A stretch of 64,000 bases of DNA. It comes from Pseudoxanthomonas sp. z9 (GTDB taxonomy: Bacteria; Pseudomonadota; Gammaproteobacteria; Xanthomonadales; Xanthomonadaceae). Location: NCBI RefSeq assembly GCF_006542425.1, contig NZ_VFID01000002.1, positions 186,001 to 250,000 on the forward strand, read 5' to 3'. This document shows, piece after piece, positions 44,852 to 55,831 of the stretch. Under the pieces are notes generated by a model that made no database searches, was not told the DNA's origin, and was given only the letters and a program-made list of their open reading frames with translations. A program made the translations under genes and the position numbers. Each line of letters begins with the position of its first letter. The stretch's first letter is position 1.

Positions 44852-47800
44852 GCCGCATTCCGCGACCCGCCCGCGTCCGCCAGGCCAGGAAGACCATGCG
44901 TCCCCAACCTTTCTCCCGCAAACCGCTGAGCCTGGCGTTGTCGCTGGTGCTGATGCCGGCCATGGCGATGGCCCAGAACGTTTCCGGCGACCAGCGCTTC
45001 ACCCCGGTGCTGGGGCAGGCGACACCGCTGTTCCCGCAATCGCCGCAAAGCCAGCAGGCCACCTCGCAACCGTTGTATGCGCAACCTGGCAATGTCGACT
45101 ACCGCGCCAACGCCGGCGTGCAGCGGGTGGTGGTGGAGGTGGATCGCGATGGCGTTCCGGCCGACGGCCAGTCGCCGGTGCACGTGGTGATCCAGTTGTT
45201 CGGCGCCGATGGCAAGCCGCTGGCCGGTGAGGCCTTCGCGACCGTCGAGAACTCCGGCGGCCGCATCAAGCTGCCCGATGGCCGCACCGACGAACTCGGC
45301 CCCGGCCACCTGGACGCGGACAAGGTCACGCCCGGCGTGCAGGTGCCGGTGCGCGACGGCCGCGCCGAGTTCGACCTGCTGGCGCCGCACGACCCGCAGG
45401 ACGTGCTGCTGCGGGTGACCTCCGGCGGCGAGACCGCCGAGGGCGTGGTCGGCTTCGTGCCGGAAATGCGCGAGATGATCGCGACCGGCCTCATCGAGGG
45501 CGTGATCAACTTCCGCCGCAAGGGCGACAACCTGATCGACGGCAGCACCCGCGGTGACGGATTCGAACGCGAAATCCGCCGCTGGGAAAAGCAGTTCAAC
45601 AACGGCAAGGCCAACGGCGCGGCGCGCGCGGCGTTCTTCGTCAAGGGCCGGATCAAGGGCGAGTACCTGCTGACCGCCGCCTACGACTCGGACAAGGAAG
45701 TGCGGGCCCGCCTGCTGCGCGACATCCAGCCGGAGGAGTTCTATCCGGTGTATGGCGACGCGTCGCTGCGCGGTTTCGACGCGCGTTCGGCCGAGCGCCT
45801 GTACGTGCGCGTGGACAATGGCCGCAACTACCTGCTGTATGGCGATTTCCAGACCGGCGACAGCATCGCCACCCAGACCGGCGTCGGCTTCGGCGAGCGT
45901 GCGCCGCAGCGCGTGCTGGGCACCTACAACCGCACCGCGACCGGACTGGGCTGGCACTTCGAGAACGCGCGCGTGCGCGGCAACGTGTTCGCCATCGAGG
46001 ACTCGCTGCGCCAGGTCATCGAGGAACTGCCCAGCCAGGGAAGCGGCCCCTACGGCCTGCGCAACAACGCGGTGCTGGAAGGCAGCGAGCGGGTCGAGGT
46101 CGTGGTGCGCGATCGCAACCAGCCTTCGCGCATCGTCTCGGTGCGTCCGCTGGCCCGGCTGGTGGACTACAGCTTCGAGCCGTTCTCCGGCCGCATCCTG
46201 CTCAACAGCTTCCTGCCCTCGTTCGATGGCGATCTGAATCCGGTATCGCTGCGCATCACCTACGAACTGGATCAGGGCACCGAAAAGTTCTGGGTGGTCG
46301 GTGGCGACGCGCAACTGCGGGTCGGCCAGAACGGCGAGATCGGCGGCTCCTACGTGGACGACCGCAATCCGTTCGCCAGCTTCGAGATGGGCAGCGCCAA
46401 CGTCGGCTACCGCCTGGGTGAAAACACCTGGCTGGTGGCCGAGGCGGCGCGCACGCGCAGCGAGGTCAACACCAACTCCATCAACCAATACGGCACGCCT
46501 GCGTTGCAGGGGCTGAGCGGGCTGGTGGAAGGCAACGCCTGGCGCGTGGAGCTGGGGCATGCCGGCAAGAGGGCGGACCTGAAACTGTTCGCCGGACAGT
46601 CGGATCCGGAGTTCAACAACCAGGCGTCGCCGTTGTACGGCGGGCGGGGCGAGTACAGCCTGACCACGCGTTACCGCTTGAACGAGCGCTTCGAGCTGTA
46701 CGCGGAGGGGTTGCGCAGCGAAGACCGCAATCCCGACGGCGGCGAGCGCAATGCCGGCAGCGTCGGCACGCGCGTCAAGGTGACCGACAAGCTGACCCTG
46801 GATTTCGGCTACCGCGCCATCCGCGAAACCGTCGGCGCCTATTACACCTGGGCGACCAACAGCGGCTACGGCAACCTGGGCGGACTGTCCGGCGGCTACG
46901 CCACCGGCGCCGGCGGCGGTGCGCTCGGTTACGGCCAGCAGCCGCTGGACCCGTTGACCGGCCTGCCGATCATCAGCAATGGCAACCCCAACGATGTCGC
47001 CAGCGGCCTGCCGGTCGGCACCGAGCTGTCCTCGGACATGCTGCGCTTCGGCGTCGGCTACCGCGCCAGCGATCGCCTGAACCTGGGCGGCGAGGTGGAG
47101 CAGGACATCCATGGCGAGGATCGCAACCGCATCGCCCTCGGCGTGGACTTCCAGTTGCGGGAGCGCAGCCGCCTGTATGGCCGTTACGAGAAACAGACCG
47201 GCATCAGCGGCGTCAACGGCCTGACCCAGGACGGCCGCGAGGCCGACACCGTGGCGCTGGGCGTGGATACCAGCTTCCTGCGCGATACCCAGCTGTTCTC
47301 GGAATATCGGCTGCGCGACGCCATCGCCGGCCGCGACATCCAGGCGGCCTCGGGCATGCGCAACCGCTGGGACCTGCGCGAGGGACTGCGCCTGGACACC
47401 TCGCTGGAGCATACCAACGTGATCTCCGGCAACGTCGGCGATTCGACCGGGATAGGCATCGCCCTGGACTACAGCGCCAATCCGCTGTGGCGGGGCAACA
47501 TCCGGCTGGAACACCGGATTTCCGACGACGTCGCCGAAACCCCGACGGACGAGGCCTACAACACCACCCTGTTGCAGTTCCTCGCGGCGCGCAAGCTCAA
47601 CCGCGACTGGACCGTGCTGGCGCGCAACTACCTGCTGCGCACCGCCTACGCGTCCCGCGGCGACGTGCTGCAGGATCGCTTCCAGGTCGGCGTGGCCTAC
47701 CGCGACACCGATACCAACCGGATCAACGCGCTGGCGCGCTACGAGTACAAGCTGGAGAAGGACGAGAGCGGCATGGACGGTTCCGGTTTCGGTTCCGATA

Positions 47801-48258
47801 CCGGCCAGGACATCCGCACCAGCGCGCACATCGTGTCCGCGCACGCCGACTGGCATCCATCGCGGCCGTGGTGGCTGACCGGCCGGGTCGCGGCGAAGTG
47901 GCAGCAGGACAGCTTCTTCTATGCCGACACCGGCCGGGTCAACGACGACTTCCGCGCGGTGCTGCTGTCGGGCCGCGTGGTCTACGACATCACCGAGAAC
48001 TGGGACATCGGCGTGCTGGCCTCGACCTTCCGTGGCCAGTACGGCGCCAACCAGTACGCGTTCGGCGTGGAAGTCGGGCGCCTGCTGCGGCAGAACCTGT
48101 GGCTGTCGGTCGGCTACAACGCCACCGGTTTCCGCGGCGACGAGGACCTGACCGGCTACGAGTACACCCAGCAGGGCGCGTTCATCCGCCTGCGCTTCAA
48201 GTTCGACGAAGACCTCTTCCGCAGGGAAGACGCCCGCTACCGCGATCCGGTGCGCTGA
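44848..48258 (+). CDS. Ig-like domain plus large outer-membrane beta-barrel protein
   Basis: A 1136-residue protein with a signal peptide (SLALSLVLMPAMAMAQN, about residues 27-43), an invasin-like Ig domain (about 80-210; RVVVEVDRDGVPADGQSPVH), a linker (INFRRKGDNLIDGSTRGDGF) and then some 850 residues of alternating amphipathic strands typical of an outer-membrane barrel (YLLYGDFQTGDS, WLVAEAARTRSE, LDFGYRAIRETVG) finishing FIRLRFKFDEDLF. It is not a TBDR: there is no plug or TonB box. It is coupled to the giant protein and probably displays or secretes it. No named family recognised. Confidence 0.78.
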   Translation: MSRIPRPARVRQARKTMRPQPFSRKPLSLALSLVLMPAMAMAQNVSGDQRFTPVLGQATPLFPQSPQSQQATSQPLYAQPGNVDYRANAGVQRVVVEVDRDGVPADGQSPVHVVIQLFGADGKPLAGEAFATVENSGGRIKLPDGRTDELGPGHLDADKVTPGVQVPVRDGRAEFDLLAPHDPQDVLLRVTSGGETAEGVVGFVPEMREMIATGLIEGVINFRRKGDNLIDGSTRGDGFEREIRRWEKQFNNGKANGAARAAFFVKGRIKGEYLLTAAYDSDKEVRARLLRDIQPEEFYPVYGDASLRGFDARSAERLYVRVDNGRNYLLYGDFQTGDSIATQTGVGFGERAPQRVLGTYNRTATGLGWHFENARVRGNVFAIEDSLRQVIEELPSQGSGPYGLRNNAVLEGSERVEVVVRDRNQPSRIVSVRPLARLVDYSFEPFSGRILLNSFLPSFDGDLNPVSLRITYELDQGTEKFWVVGGDAQLRVGQNGEIGGSYVDDRNPFASFEMGSANVGYRLGENTWLVAEAARTRSEVNTNSINQYGTPALQGLSGLVEGNAWRVELGHAGKRADLKLFAGQSDPEFNNQASPLYGGRGEYSLTTRYRLNERFELYAEGLRSEDRNPDGGERNAGSVGTRVKVTDKLTLDFGYRAIRETVGAYYTWATNSGYGNLGGLSGGYATGAGGGALGYGQQPLDPLTGLPIISNGNPNDVASGLPVGTELSSDMLRFGVGYRASDRLNLGGEVEQDIHGEDRNRIALGVDFQLRERSRLYGRYEKQTGISGVNGLTQDGREADTVALGVDTSFLRDTQLFSEYRLRDAIAGRDIQAASGMRNRWDLREGLRLDTSLEHTNVISGNVGDSTGIGIALDYSANPLWRGNIRLEHRISDDVAETPTDEAYNTTLLQFLAARKLNRDWTVLARNYLLRTAYASRGDVLQDRFQVGVAYRDTDTNRINALARYEYKLEKDESGMDGSGFGSDTGQDIRTSAHIVSAHADWHPSRPWWLTGRVAAKWQQDSFFYADTGRVNDDFRAVLLSGRVVYDITENWDIGVLASTFRGQYGANQYAFGVEVGRLLRQNLWLSVGYNATGFRGDEDLTGYEYTQQGAFIRLRFKFDEDLFRREDARYRDPVR

Positions 48259-48268
48259 GGAACCCCAT

Positions 48269-49285
48269 ATGACCATCACCAAGTCCACGCTCATCACCGC
48301 CGCCATCCTGGCCGCCCTGGCCGGCACGGCCGCCGCGCAGCAGACGCAGCTCGTCCCGCCACGCGATCGCGTTACCGACGAGGCCATCCACGCCGATCTG
48401 TCCGGCTACGAGGCCACCCAGGGGCGCATCCAGGCGCTCAACGACGGCGGTCGCCCGGTACGCGACTACCACCTGTCCAAGGCCCAGTGCTGGCTGGACG
48501 TGTCCTTCCACGAATACACCCGCAATGATCGCAGCGCGTTTCCGCAGGAAGCGCTGACCGAATCGGAGAAGCTGATCGTGGGGATGGAGCAGGGCGTTTC
48601 GCCGCTGCCGACCGACACCCCGCTGGTCAACGGCGCGGCACGCGTGCGCGAGGACCTGTGGAAGCGCCTGGGCGCCATCCACGGCACCCCGGGTTTCGTC
48701 TGCGCGCAGCAGGCGGTGGCTTGCGGCGAGGTGGAACTGGTGCATGCCGGCAACGAGTTCAACCAGCAGCAGTGGCGGCATTCCAAGCCCTATATCCAGA
48801 TTGCCGAGGATCTCGTCAGCGACGCCGAGGCACTGGCGCGCCAGTGTGGTGTAGCCGCCATGCCGGCCGCACCGGCGGTGCTGACCGCCAACGTGCTGTT
48901 CGAGTTCGATCGCGATGGCCGCGGCGACATCCGCGCCTACTCGCTGCAGAGCCTGGAGCGGGAGCTGGCACGGTTGCGCGAGGAAGGCCGGACCCTGGAG
49001 GCGGTGGAACTGGTGGGGCACGCCGATCGCCTGCAGGGCAGGGGCTACGACTACAACCAGGGCCTGTCCGAGCGCCGCGCGCGCACCGTGCGGGAATGGC
49101 TGGTCGAGCGAGGGGTGCCCGCCGACGCCATCCGCTATACCTTCCGGGGCGATACCGAACAGGTGCAGGCCTGCGACGGCGTGAAGCCGCGCGAGGCACT
49201 GCGCGAATGCCTGATCCCGAACCGCCGGGTCGAAGTCAGGTTGCAGGCGGGCACGACCGGGGAAAAGCCGGCGCCGGGCCTATAA
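48269..49285 (+). CDS. OmpA-family peptidoglycan-binding protein
   Basis: A 338-residue periplasmic or outer-membrane-linked protein: signal peptide (about 1-23, ending AAAQ), an unfamiliar N-terminal domain (about 30-195, with Cys in KAQCWLDV and VCAQQAVACGE) and an OmpA C-terminal domain (about 205-325; NVLFEFDRDG, ELVGHADRLQG, LSERRARTVREWL) with the Asp and Arg that hold diaminopimelate. It lies 10 bases after the barrel gene and would tether the surface complex to peptidoglycan. Confidence 0.9.
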   Translation: MTITKSTLITAAILAALAGTAAAQQTQLVPPRDRVTDEAIHADLSGYEATQGRIQALNDGGRPVRDYHLSKAQCWLDVSFHEYTRNDRSAFPQEALTESEKLIVGMEQGVSPLPTDTPLVNGAARVREDLWKRLGAIHGTPGFVCAQQAVACGEVELVHAGNEFNQQQWRHSKPYIQIAEDLVSDAEALARQCGVAAMPAAPAVLTANVLFEFDRDGRGDIRAYSLQSLERELARLREEGRTLEAVELVGHADRLQGRGYDYNQGLSERRARTVREWLVERGVPADAIRYTFRGDTEQVQACDGVKPREALRECLIPNRRVEVRLQAGTTGEKPAPGL

Positions 49286-49375
49286 TCCGCAGGTCCGGGG
49301 ATGTTCGGACGGCGCCGGGGAGGGCGGCCGTCCGCAGTCGCCCGGCCAGCGGCTAGGCATCCCTGAGGACCCCCC

Positions 49376-50764
49376 ATGATCGAACCCTCTCCATCGGTCG
49401 TTCCCGCGCGCGGCGCGCGCATTCCGCTGATCGGACCGCTCCTGCGAGGCGTGCGGGACTGGTTCCGCGACGTGCCGATCGCCGATCCGGTGGATCGCCG
49501 CAACGCACCGATGATCCAGGTGATCTCGCTGCTGTTGGCGGTGCTGCCGCCGCTGGCCTGGATCTACCGCGCGTCGGTGGACATTCCCTGGCGGCCGGGT
49601 GAGATCGCCAGCATGGTGTTCAGCCTTGCGGTGAGTGCCGCGGCCGGCGCCAGCTTCTGGCTGATCCGGCGTGGCCGGTTCGGTGCGGCCTCCTCTCTGC
49701 TGCTGGTGGTGTTCGCCGTCACCGTGGTGCCCAGCTATCTGTCCACCGGATTCGACGCGCAGGTCTACGAGCAGCCGATCCTGGTGATCTGGATGGCCAT
49801 CGCGGGCCTGGTGGTCGGCCGGCGCGCCTTGTGGGTGATGTTCGCCTGCATCGCCGTGGCGTTCTGCGGCGGCATGTGGCTGGAGATCGCGCGCGACGGC
49901 GAGGTGTACAACCGGCTGGTCGATCTGGCCGCGCGCTTCGCGATGTTCCTGATGATCGCGGTGGTGCTGGATCGCAGTTCCGTGGCGCTGCGCGAAAGCC
50001 TGCGCGAGGCCAACCAGCGTGGCAACGCGCTGGCCGAGAGCAACCGCCTGCTGGAGCAGGAGGCGCGCGAGCGCGAACGCGCGCAGGAACAGTTGATCCA
50101 CGCACAGAAGGTCGAGGCGGTGGGCCGCCTCGCCAGCGGCGTCGCCCACGATTTCGGCAACCTGCTGTCGCTGATCCTCGGCTACGCCGGGCGCGGCAAG
50201 CGCCAGGAGGATCCGGCCGCACTCAAGGAAGCCCTGGCCGGGGTGGAATCGGCGGCGCGCCGCGCGACCCTGGTGACCCACAAGCTGCTGGCGTTCGCCC
50301 GACAGGACGAGACCCACCTGCAGACGTTCGACGCGGGCGAAAGCCTGCGCGAGTTGCGGCCGATGCTGCGCCAGCTGTTCGACCCGACGGTCGATGTCCG
50401 CCTGGACGCGGCGGAAGGACTGCCGCCGATCCGCTTCGATCGCACCCAGTTCGAACTGATGGTGCTGAACATCGCCGCCAACGCCAACCACGCGATGCCG
50501 GGCGGCGGGGTGTTCGAGGTCACCGCCGGCACCGGCGAAGGCGGTGTGGTCATCGGCTTTCGCGACACCGGCACCGGCATGACGCCGGAGGTGCAGGCGC
50601 GCGCATTCGATCCGTTCTTCACCACCAAACCGGCCGGCGAGGGCACCGGCCTTGGCCTGTCGGTGGCGCGCGATCTGATCCAGCGCGCCGGCGGCCGCAT
50701 CGGCGTGGACAGCGCCGTCGGCGCGGGCACCGTGATCCGGATTGAGTTGCCTGCGGCGGGCTAG
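49376..50764 (+). CDS. membrane sensor histidine kinase
   Basis: A 462-residue kinase: about five or six membrane helices (residues ~45-205), a short coiled coil (NRLLEQEARERERAQEQL), an NtrB-like HisKA box with His258 in GVAHDFGNLLSLILGYA, and HATPase_c (N box NIAANANHAM, G boxes DTGTGMTPEV and GEGTGLGLSVARDL). It has no receiver. It comes 90 bases after the OmpA-like gene in the same direction. The response regulator at 34266 is the nearest possible partner, though NtrB-type kinases usually pair with other regulator classes. Confidence 0.9.
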   Translation: MIEPSPSVVPARGARIPLIGPLLRGVRDWFRDVPIADPVDRRNAPMIQVISLLLAVLPPLAWIYRASVDIPWRPGEIASMVFSLAVSAAAGASFWLIRRGRFGAASSLLLVVFAVTVVPSYLSTGFDAQVYEQPILVIWMAIAGLVVGRRALWVMFACIAVAFCGGMWLEIARDGEVYNRLVDLAARFAMFLMIAVVLDRSSVALRESLREANQRGNALAESNRLLEQEARERERAQEQLIHAQKVEAVGRLASGVAHDFGNLLSLILGYAGRGKRQEDPAALKEALAGVESAARRATLVTHKLLAFARQDETHLQTFDAGESLRELRPMLRQLFDPTVDVRLDAAEGLPPIRFDRTQFELMVLNIAANANHAMPGGGVFEVTAGTGEGGVVIGFRDTGTGMTPEVQARAFDPFFTTKPAGEGTGLGLSVARDLIQRAGGRIGVDSAVGAGTVIRIELPAAG

Positions 50765-50802
50765 GAAGCAAGCGCAGGTCGCAGTTTCCAAATCGAATGG
50801 TC

Positions 50803-51325
50803 CCTTCCCCCGCGTTGCGGGGGAAGGGAGGGGAAAGCGGACTGTGAACTGACCGTTTTCCTCAAGCGGAAGAACGGAATCAACGAACGGCATCCGTTCA
50901 TCCTGCACGCCCGGACCTGTTCCTTCCCCCGCAACGCGGGGGAAGGTGGCGCGCCAGCACCGGATGGGGGCGCTCTTCGCGTGGACCCTTTGCCCCCATC
51001 CGCCTTCGGCACCTTCCCCCGCGTCGCGGGGGAAGGGAGAGGGAAAGCGAACTGTGAACTGACCGTTTCCTCAAGCGGAAGAACGGAATCGACGAACGGT
51101 ATCCGTTCATCCCGCACGCCCGGACATGTTCCTTCCCCCGCAACGCGGGGGAAGGGGGCGCGCCAGCGCCGGATGGGGGCGCTCTTCGCGTGGCCCCCTT
51201 TGCCCCCATCCGCCTTCGGCACCTTCCCCCACGTCGCGGGGGACGCGGGAAGCATGCCGTGATCTGACCGTTTTCCAAACGAAAAATGGAGCCAACGGAA
51301 CGGCGTCCATTCACCCTGCGCGCTT
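50803..51325. repeat. 209-210 bp palindrome-rich tandem repeat (2 full copies and a diverged third)
   Basis: Fills most of the 639-base gap between the kinase and lhr. Copy 1 is 50803-51011, copy 2 is 51012-51221, and a diverged copy 3 runs 51222 to about 51325. Each unit holds two short palindromes such as CTTCCCCCGCGTTGCGGGGG (50804 onward) and CCTTCCCCCGCAACGCGGGG (50922 onward), and longer inverted arms GGATGGGGGC / GCCCCCATCC, so it could fold into large hairpins. This resembles dispersed REP/MITE-like elements of Xanthomonadaceae. Open frames across it on both strands are not credible genes. Confidence 0.85.
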
Positions 51326-51403
51326 GGATCCGCCCGCGAACGACACCATCTCGATCGCAGGTTTTCACCGTTTTCCGGGCCATTTCCCGGTATCGTCGCC
51401 GCC

Positions 51404-54400
51404 ATGCCGCTGGATTCGTTCCATCCCGCCGTCGCCCGCTGGTTCGCGCGTGCGTTTCCCGGTCCCACCCCCGCGCAGCGGGCGGCGTGGCCGGCGATCC
51501 GCGCGGGCCGCCATACGCTGGTGGCGGCCCCGACTGGTTCGGGCAAGACCCTGACGGCCTTCCTCGCCGCGCTCGACGACCTGGTCCGGCGCGGGCTGGA
51601 CGAGGGCGGGTTGCCGGACGAGACCGCCGTGGTCTACGTCTCGCCGCTGAAGGCGCTGTCCAACGACATCCACCTCAATCTCGACGCGCCGCTGGCCGGC
51701 ATTCGCGCCGAACTCGCGGACATGGGCCTGCCCGACGTCGAGATCCGCACGGCGGTGCGCACCGGCGACACACCCGCGGGCGAGCGCCAGAAGGTGTTCC
51801 GCAAGCCGCCGCACGTGCTGGTGACCACGCCCGAATCGCTGTACGTGCTGTTGGGTTCGGCTTCCGGCCGGACGATGCTGTCCGGCGTGCGCACGGTGAT
51901 CGTCGACGAGATCCACGCGGTCGCCGCCAGCAAGCGCGGCAGCCACCTGGCGCTGTCGCTGGAACGCCTGCAGGCGCTGTGCGCGCGGCCGCCGGTGCGG
52001 GTCGGCCTGTCGGCGACCCAGAAACCCATCGACGCGGTGGCGCGGTTCCTGGTCGGCGCGGGTGACGGAGCCGAACCACCGGCCTGCGAAATCGTCGATA
52101 TCGGTTACGGCAAGCAGCGCGATCTGGCGCTGGAGCTGCCGCCGACGCCGCTGGGCGCGGTGATGTCCAACGACCAGTGGGAACAGGTCTACGACCGGGT
52201 CGCGGCGCTGGTGCGCGAACACCGCACCACGCTGGTGTTCGTCAACACCCGGCGCATGGCCGAACGCGCCGCCCGCCACCTCGGCGAGCGGCTGGGCAAG
52301 GAGGGCGTGGCGGCGCATCACGGCAGCCTGGCGAAAGAGGCGCGCCTGGACGCCGAACAGCGGCTCAAGCGCGGCGATCTCAACGTGCTGGTGGCGACCG
52401 CCTCGCTGGAACTGGGCCTGGACATCGGCGACGTAGATCTGGTGTGCCAGTTGGGCTCGCCACGATCGATCGCCACCTTCCTGCAACGCGCGGGCCGTTC
52501 CGGCCATGCGGTGGGCGGGGTACCGAAGGCGCGCCTGTTCCCGCAGTCGCGCGACGAACTGATCGAATGCGCCGCGCTACTCGATTGCGTCCGGCGCGGT
52601 GAACTCGATGCCTTGCGCATCCCGGTCGCGCCGCTGGACGTGCTCGCCCAGCAACTGGTCGCCGAGACCGCCAGCCAGGAATGGGATGAGGATGCGTTGT
52701 ACGCGCTGGTCCGGCGGGCGGCGCCGTACGCCACGCTGACGCGCGAGGACTACGCGGCGGTGGTGCGGATGCTGGCGGACGGGTTCAGCACCCGGCGCGG
52801 GCCGCGCGCGGGCTACCTGCACCGCGACGCCGTGCACCACCGGTTGCGCGAGCGCAAGGGCGCGCGGATGACCGCGCTGATGTCCGGGGGCACCATTCCC
52901 GACACTGGCGACTACGCGGTGATCCTGGAACCGGAAGCCCACACCATCGGTACGGTCAACGAGGACTTCGCGGTCGAAAGCCTGTCCGGCGATGTGTTCC
53001 AGCTGGGCAACGCCAGCTACCGCATCCTGCGGGTGGAACCGGGCCGGGTGCGGGTGGAAGACGCGCGCGGCGCGCCGCCCAACATTCCGTTCTGGCTGGG
53101 CGAGGCCCCCGGACGCAGCGATGAACTGTCGTTCGGCGTGTCTCGACTACGCGAAGCGGTGGCCGCCGCGATCGCCGCGGACGGCGTGGACGCCGGCATG
53201 CGCTGGCTGATGCGGGACGTTGCGCTGGACGAGGAAGCCGCGCGCCAGATCGCCGATTACCTGGACAAGACCCTGGCCGCGCTGGGCCAGGTGCCCAGCC
53301 AGTCGCGGATCGTGCTGGAGCGTTTCTTCGACGAATCCGGCGGCACCCAGCTGATCCTGCATTCGCCGTTCGGCAGCCGGCTCAACCGCGCCTGGGGCCT
53401 GGCCCTGCGCAAGCGCTTCTGCCGCCAGTTCAATTTCGAGCTGCAGGCCGCCGCGACCGAGGACGCGATCATCCTGTCGCTGTCGACCAGCCACAGCTTC
53501 CCCTTGATCGAGGTCTCGCGCTACCTGCATTCGTCGTCGGCGCTGGACGTGCTGGTGCAGGCGCTGCTGGACGCGCCGCTGTTCGGCGTGCGCTGGCGCT
53601 GGAACGCGACCACCGCGCTGGCGCTGCCGCGCTTCGTCGGCGGCCGCAAGGTGCCGACGCAGTTGCAGCGGATGAAGTCGGAGGATTTGCTGGCGACGGT
53701 GTTCCCGGATCAGGTCGCGTGTCTGGAAAACATCGTCGGCGAGCGCGAGATTCCGGATCACCCGCTGGTCGCGCAGACCCTGGACGATTGCCTGCACGAG
53801 GCGATGGACGCCGACGGCTGGCTACAATTGCTGCGCTGGCTGGAAGCCGGGGAGATCGAAGTCGTCGCGCGGGATCTGCCGTTGCCGTCGCCGCTGGCGG
53901 CCGAAGTGATCAACGCGCGTCCCTATGCCTTCCTCGACGACGCGCCGCTGGAGGAACGCCGCACCCAGGCGGTGCAGGGCCGGCTCTATCGCGAGGCCGA
54001 ATCGGCCGACGAACTCGGCAAGCTGGATGTCGGGGCGATCCAGGCGGTGCGCGAGGAAGCCTGGCCGCAGCCGCGCAATCCCGACGAGATGCATGAAGCA
54101 CTGACCGGCGTGGGCGCCATCACCGCCGATGAAGCCGCCGGCAACGCCGGCTGGCAGGAATGGCTGCGAGCACTGGCGGCGGACGGACGCGCGACCCGCA
54201 TGCAGGTGGGCGATGACGGCACGCAGGCGCTGTGGCTGGCGACCGAGCAATTGCCGATGCTGCGTGCCCTGTTCCCCGCCGCGCCGATCGAGCCGGTGGT
54301 CGAGGCGCCCGACGAATACGCGCAGGCCGACTGGCCGCGCGAGACCGCGTTGCGCGAGTTGTTGCGCGCGCGCCTGACCGCGCTGGGGCCGGTGCCCGCC

Positions 54401-55750
54401 ACGGCGGTCGCGCATTCGCTGGCATTGCCGGTGAACGAGGTGGATCCGGCGTTGCTGGCCCTGCAGAGCGAAGGCTACGTGATGCAGGGCCATTTCACGC
54501 CCGGCGCGCGCGAAGAGGAGTGGTGCGAACGACACCTGCTGGCGCGCATCCATCGCTACACGCTCAAGCAACTGCGGCGCGAAATAGAACCGGTCGAACC
54601 GCGCGATTTCCAGCGCTTCCTGTTCGACTGGCAGCACCTGAGCGAGGCGGAGCGGGTCAGTGGACCGGAAGCGCTGGCCGGCGTGCTGGGGCAACTGGAA
54701 GGATTCGAGGCGCCCGCCGCCAGTTGGGAAGCGGACCTGCTGCCGGCGCGCGTGCGTGGTTACGCGATTCATTGGCTGGACGATCTGTGCACCGCGGGAC
54801 GCACGCTGTGGACACGACTGCGTCCGCCCGCCAGCGAGGGCGGCGGGCGTGGCAATGTTTCGTTGCGCGGCACGCCGATCCTGCTGTTGCCGCGCCGGCA
54901 GGCGCCGCTGTGGACGCGCCTGGCCCCGGCGCCGGTGGACGATGACGATCTGGGTTCGCGGGCGCGTCGCGTGGTGGATTATCTCGGCGCGCACGGTGCC
55001 TCGTTCTTCGATGAAATCAGTGACGGCGCGCATCTGTTGCGCACCGAGCTGGAAGACGCGTTGGCCGAACTGGTGGTGCGGGGACGCGTCCACTGCGACA
55101 GTTTCGGCGGCTTGCGCGCATTGCTGGTCCCCGCGTCCAAGCGCGATGGTGGATCCCGCCATCGCCGCCGCAAGCCGATGTTCGGCATCCAGGACGCCGG
55201 CCGCTGGGCGCTGATCCGCGCCGGCGCGCCATCGGCCAGTGGCGAGGCGCGGGCCGAGGCGGTCGAACACGTCGCGCGTATGCTGCTGCGGCGCTACGGC
55301 GTGGTCTGCTGGCGACTGCTCGAACGCGAGGCCGCATGGCTGCCGCCCTGGCGCGAGCTCGCACGGATCTACCAGCGCCTCGAAGCGCGCGGTGAAATCC
55401 GCGGCGGCCGCTTCATCAGCGGCATTCCGGGCGAACAGTTCGCCCTGCCGGAAGCCGTCGCCGCGCTGCGCCAGGTGCGCCGTCGTCCGGCCGATGGCAA
55501 GTGGCTGGCGATCGCCGCCACCGATCCGGCCAACCTGCTCGGCACGCTGCTGCCCGGCGAGAAGGTCGCGCGCGTGCCTGGCTCGCGCGTGCTTTACCGC
55601 GATGGCCTGGCGGTGGCGGTGCTGACCACCGGCGAGACGCGTTTCCTGGAACTGCTGTCCCTGCCCGAGCAGCAGGAGGCCAGCCGCGTCCTGCTGCGGA
55701 TGGTCCCCATCGAGATGGAATCGCCGCCGGTGCCGGCGCGAGCGGGATAG
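51404..55750 (+). CDS. lhr: Lhr-family superfamily 2 DNA helicase
   Basis: A 1448-residue Lhr (large helicase-related) protein; Lhr is a 3'-5' helicase acting on DNA and RNA:DNA hybrids in repair. Motifs: Walker [37 protein letters not shown] box [31 protein letters not shown] and QRAGRSGHA, all in residues 1-370. Then follow the Lhr winged-helix and beta-sheet core (about 380-860) and the long C-terminal region of bacterial Lhr. It appears unlinked to its neighbours. Confidence 0.95.
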   Translation: MPLDSFHPAVARWFARAFPGPTPAQRAAWPAIRAGRHTLVAAPTGSGKTLTAFLAALDDLVRRGLDEGGLPDETAVVYVSPLKALSNDIHLNLDAPLAGIRAELADMGLPDVEIRTAVRTGDTPAGERQKVFRKPPHVLVTTPESLYVLLGSASGRTMLSGVRTVIVDEIHAVAASKRGSHLALSLERLQALCARPPVRVGLSATQKPIDAVARFLVGAGDGAEPPACEIVDIGYGKQRDLALELPPTPLGAVMSNDQWEQVYDRVAALVREHRTTLVFVNTRRMAERAARHLGERLGKEGVAAHHGSLAKEARLDAEQRLKRGDLNVLVATASLELGLDIGDVDLVCQLGSPRSIATFLQRAGRSGHAVGGVPKARLFPQSRDELIECAALLDCVRRGELDALRIPVAPLDVLAQQLVAETASQEWDEDALYALVRRAAPYATLTREDYAAVVRMLADGFSTRRGPRAGYLHRDAVHHRLRERKGARMTALMSGGTIPDTGDYAVILEPEAHTIGTVNEDFAVESLSGDVFQLGNASYRILRVEPGRVRVEDARGAPPNIPFWLGEAPGRSDELSFGVSRLREAVAAAIAADGVDAGMRWLMRDVALDEEAARQIADYLDKTLAALGQVPSQSRIVLERFFDESGGTQLILHSPFGSRLNRAWGLALRKRFCRQFNFELQAAATEDAIILSLSTSHSFPLIEVSRYLHSSSALDVLVQALLDAPLFGVRWRWNATTALALPRFVGGRKVPTQLQRMKSEDLLATVFPDQVACLENIVGEREIPDHPLVAQTLDDCLHEAMDADGWLQLLRWLEAGEIEVVARDLPLPSPLAAEVINARPYAFLDDAPLEERRTQAVQGRLYREAESADELGKLDVGAIQAVREEAWPQPRNPDEMHEALTGVGAITADEAAGNAGWQEWLRALAADGRATRMQVGDDGTQALWLATEQLPMLRALFPAAPIEPVVEAPDEYAQADWPRETALRELLRARLTALGPVPATAVAHSLALPVNEVDPALLALQSEGYVMQGHFTPGAREEEWCERHLLARIHRYTLKQLRREIEPVEPRDFQRFLFDWQHLSEAERVSGPEALAGVLGQLEGFEAPAASWEADLLPARVRGYAIHWLDDLCTAGRTLWTRLRPPASEGGGRGNVSLRGTPILLLPRRQAPLWTRLAPAPVDDDDLGSRARRVVDYLGAHGASFFDEISDGAHLLRTELEDALAELVVRGRVHCDSFGGLRALLVPASKRDGGSRHRRRKPMFGIQDAGRWALIRAGAPSASGEARAEAVEHVARMLLRRYGVVCWRLLEREAAWLPPWRELARIYQRLEARGEIRGGRFISGIPGEQFALPEAVAALRQVRRRPADGKWLAIAATDPANLLGTLLPGEKVARVPGSRVLYRDGLAVAVLTTGETRFLELLSLPEQQEASRVLLRMVPIEMESPPVPARAG

Positions 55751-55831
55751 GCCCATCGTCCCCCCGGCAGGGTGTATCCGTGCCTTCCACGATGCGCCGG
55801 ACTATCGGGTCTCGCCGGATGTGCCGGTGTT

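Noticed and set aside
50803-51325. CRISPR array or coding region in the repeat before lhr
   Set aside because: The period is 209-210 bp with nearly identical whole units, not short repeats with unique spacers, and no cas gene is near. Peptides from it only repeat the DNA repeat.
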